This document shows positions 21,593 to 23,467 of a DNA stretch of 23,467 nucleotides, piece by piece. Where the stretch lies: the NCBI GenBank assembly GCA_025934335.1, contig JAICYG010000019.1, positions 1 through 23,467 of the forward strand. The letters are read 5' to 3'. The notes under the pieces are model-generated. The model saw nothing but the letters and a program-made list of their open reading frames with translations. It had not been told where the DNA came from and ran no database searches. This DNA is from Thermoleophilia bacterium. Its GTDB lineage: Bacteria > Actinomycetota > Thermoleophilia > Gaiellales > Gaiellaceae. The position numbers were made by a program, and so were the translations under genes. The first letter of the stretch is position 1; every line of letters begins with the position of its first letter.

Positions 21593-23041
21593 GTGGCTGC
21601 GGTCTCGCACGCGCCGCGGCCCGGGCTCCTCCGCTCGCATGCGACGCTCGTCGCCGGCGCGGTCGTGCTCGTGAGTGCGGTAGGTGTCGCGGCCGGGCTC
21701 TCTCACGGGCCGCTCCTGATCGCGGCCGGGGTCGCAGGGGCGGCATACCTTCTGCTCGCGATCACGGCGCCGCTGCCGGCGGTCGTCCTCTTCTTCCTGC
21801 TCACGTTCATCAGCCAGCTGTCGGTCGTGAGCGGCGGAGTGTCGGTCGCGAAGGGCGCGGGCGGGGCGCTCGTGCTCGGTTGGGTCTACCGCGAGATCAG
21901 CGGTCGCGGCGACCGCTCGGCGTTCTCGACCAACCGGGCGTTCGTCGTCTTCTCGGCCGCGTTTCTCGTCTGGTGCCTCGCGTCAACGCTCTGGGCGTCC
22001 GACTCCGGCGCCGCCTTCTCCTCGTCGGCGCGGATCGCGCAGGGCCCGCTGCTCGTGATCGCCCTCGTCGGGCTCGCGAAGGACGAACGCGCCGTGCACG
22101 TCCTCTGCGGGACGTTTCTCGCCGGGGCGACCCTCAGCGCGGCCGTGGGCCTGAGCGGCGTCACACGGCCGGATACCGTCGCTGTCGCTTCCGCCGACAA
22201 CCGCCTCACCGGCGGCATCGGCGACCCGAACTACCTGGCTGCCGTCCTCGTGCCGGCCGTGGCGCTCGCGCTCTTCATGTCCCAGGCGCCGCGCCGCCCG
22301 GGGACGAGGGTGCCGATCCTCCTTGCCGGCACCGTCTGCCTGGTCGCCCTCTTCCTGACGCAGTCGCGCGGCGGGATCGTGGCGCTCGCGGTCACCGTCG
22401 TCGTCGGGATCGCGTTCGCGGGGAGAGCGCGCCGAAACATCGTTGTCGCTGCGTCCGGAGTGCTGGCAGTCGCCTCGATCTACCTGATGCTCGTCGCCCC
22501 TCCGCACGCCCTCGGTCGCATCACGCAGTTCACCTCCGGAGGCGGCACGGGCCGGACCGACCTCTGGACGGTGGCGCTGAAGTCGTTCGAGGGGAGCCCC
22601 GTGCAGGGCATCGGGCTCGGCAACTTCGTCGTCGTCGAGCCGACCTTGGTCGTCGACGTCAACACCGACCTCCCGCGCGCCGACCTCGTCGTGACCCAGC
22701 GCCAGCCGGTCCACAACACGTACCTGCACATCGCGGCCGAGCTCGGCCTCGTCGGCATCGTGCTCTTCCTCGCGGCGCTCGGGGCGGTCGTCGTGGCGGC
22801 GCGCGACGGTGTACGAGCACTCGTGGGCGCCGGGAACTACCCGCTCGAGCTCGTCGGGCGCGGTCTCGTCGTCGGCTGCCTCGGGATGCTCACGGCGTTC
22901 ACGTTCCTGACCGCCCAGTACGAGAAGCAGCTGTGGTTGACGCTGGGGTTGGTGCTCGCCTACGCGCGGGTCGCCCGGTCGAGAGCCGGTGACACCATCA
23001 CGCCGCCGGCCGTCGCGGACGGACCGCGACGGCCGGTGTGA
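21593..23041 (+). CDS. O-antigen ligase/polymerase family membrane protein (Wzy_C type)
   Basis: A 482-residue integral membrane protein with 10-12 predicted helices. The O-antigen ligase/Wzy_C signature is clear: TQSRGG (256-261) followed by a helix, a long outside loop (about 300-375) containing GTGRTDLW and GIGLGNF, and HNTYLHIAAELGLVG (from His374). These proteins join or polymerise undecaprenyl-linked glycans outside the membrane. The GTG at 21593 has GGGGGAGG at 21578-21585, 7 nt upstream, which supports it. It follows the glycosyltransferase remnant by 2 nt and may once have been co-transcribed with it. Its last codons form the arms of a strong hairpin. Confidence 0.9.
   Translation: MAAVSHAPRPGLLRSHATLVAGAVVLVSAVGVAAGLSHGPLLIAAGVAGAAYLLLAITAPLPAVVLFFLLTFISQLSVVSGGVSVAKGAGGALVLGWVYREISGRGDRSAFSTNRAFVVFSAAFLVWCLASTLWASDSGAAFSSSARIAQGPLLVIALVGLAKDERAVHVLCGTFLAGATLSAAVGLSGVTRPDTVAVASADNRLTGGIGDPNYLAAVLVPAVALALFMSQAPRRPGTRVPILLAGTVCLVALFLTQSRGGIVALAVTVVVGIAFAGRARRNIVVAASGVLAVASIYLMLVAPPHALGRITQFTSGGGTGRTDLWTVALKSFEGSPVQGIGLGNFVVVEPTLVVDVNTDLPRADLVVTQRQPVHNTYLHIAAELGLVGIVLFLAALGAVVVAARDGVRALVGAGNYPLELVGRGLVVGCLGMLTAFTFLTAQYEKQLWLTLGLVLAYARVARSRAGDTITPPAVADGPRRPV
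23004..23038. terminator. Strong hairpin between convergent genes, probable bidirectional terminator
   Basis: Arms 23006-23018 and 23024-23036 are a perfect 13-bp inverted repeat with a 5-nt loop, extended by one G-U and one C-G pair to 23004 and 23038. It ends just before the stop codon of the O-antigen ligase and lies about 22 nt beyond the stop of the converging surface-protein gene. No U tract follows, as is common in high-GC actinobacteria. It may terminate both transcripts. Confidence 0.5.
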
Positions 23042-23059
23042 GCGGGGCCGGCGCCGGGC

Positions 23060-23467
23060 TCACTTCTTGACGGTATCGGTCGGCGCGGAGCCGGCGGTCG
23101 TCGACGCGACCCCGTTCTGCGCGATCACCATGACGCGGATGCGTGCGCTCTTTTCCGCCGAGGTGAGCTGGTAGGAGGTCTGGGACGCGCCCTCGATCGG
23201 CGAGCAACCGTCACCCGAGGCGCGGCAGCGAAGCCACGTGAATGTGTAGCCGGCGGCATCGGTCCAGGTGCCGGGGGACGCCGTCAGCGTCGAGCCGACC
23301 GCAGCCTTCCCGGTGATCGTTGGCGGAGCCGTCGCGACCGGCGGGGGAGCGGTCGTCGTCGTGGTCGCGACGGTGGTCGTCGAGGTCGTCGTCGACGGCG
23401 GCGGGGCCTGCTTGGTCGAGGTGGTGGTCGCCGCCGTCGTGGTCGTGGCCGAGGTGGTCGTGGCCGA
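23060..23467 (-). CDS. Surface protein C-terminus: Thr-rich linker and Ig-like domain (5' end outside window)
   Basis: The last 135 codons of a gene entering from the right edge; the frame is open to the edge. Residues 1-45 visible are a low-complexity Thr/Ala/Pro/Ser linker made mostly of ACC and ACG codons. Then comes one domain of about 85 residues: PPTITGKAAVGSTLTASPGT, W, YTFTWLRCRASGDGCSPIEG, SYQLTSAEKSARIRVMVIAQ, ending VKK. The W-x-R-C...G-x-x-C pattern is the repeat domain common in extracellular proteins of Thermoleophilia; the two cysteines probably bridge. The linker suggests a wall-spanning or glycosylated stalk. No sorting signal or C-terminal membrane anchor is present. Function of the whole protein unknown. 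Confidence 0.75.
   Translation of the reverse strand, partial: SATTTSATTTTAATTTSTKQAPPPSTTTSTTTVATTTTTAPPPVATAPPTITGKAAVGSTLTASPGTWTDAAGYTFTWLRCRASGDGCSPIEGASQTSYQLTSAEKSARIRVMVIAQNGVASTTAGSAPTDTVKK

Noticed and set aside
23340..23467. Short tandem repeats of GTCGTG type, considered as a DNA repeat array
   Set aside because: They are the reverse complement of ACC/ACG/GCC codons of a Thr/Ala-rich linker and need no other explanation; no regular spacing like a CRISPR array.

Overview
This is a very GC-rich (roughly 70%), densely packed actinobacterial segment. Many GTG starts, 1-4 nt gene overlaps and the Thr-rich linker plus Ig-like domain at the right edge would fit Thermoleophilia (Gaiellales/Solirubrobacterales). 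That placement is an inference from style, not a phylogenetic result. I see no rRNA, tRNA, insertion sequence or CRISPR array.

Layout. (1) 1-3805, minus strand: a chain running SAM methyltransferase -> family 4/5-like uracil-DNA glycosylase -> two ABC exporter half-transporters, the second cut by the left edge. (2) 3897-11660, plus strand: seven tightly coupled genes encoding a phosphopantetheinyl transferase, an acyl carrier protein, an acyl-CoA-dehydrogenase-fold flavoenzyme, an amino acid:[carrier protein] ligase (a class II aminoacyl-tRNA synthetase homologue), a DUF1839 protein, a GH2 beta-mannosidase-like protein and a tandem alpha/beta hydrolase. (3) 11649-12240, minus strand: the frameshifted remains of an HTTM/DCC-type membrane protein. 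(4) 12247-13230: a glutamate formimidoyltransferase. (5) 16653-13114, minus strand: phosphosulfolactate synthase (ComA) -> phosphosulfolactate phosphatase (ComB) -> ATP-grasp ligase -> SAM methyltransferase, all overlapping. (6) 16700-23041: polysaccharide genes, namely a CE4 deacetylase, a Wzz/BY-kinase-like co-polymerase, a small secreted protein, a Wzx-like flippase, a decayed GT4 glycosyltransferase and an O-antigen ligase/polymerase. (7) 23060 to the right edge: the C-terminus of a surface protein.

The centrepiece is region 2. The ligase would load an amino acid onto the carrier protein made holo by the first gene. The flavoenzyme could then oxidise the tethered amino acid, and the DUF1839 protein, which has a plausible Cys-His-Asp triad, could pass it to an acceptor. 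The GH2 and hydrolase proteins suggest the acceptor or product may be a sugar or an ester. The first steps rest on known families; the later steps and the product are inference. A second candidate pathway is region 5, where ComA/ComB should make sulfolactate and an ATP-grasp ligase plus methyltransferase could conjugate and methylate it, next to polysaccharide genes.
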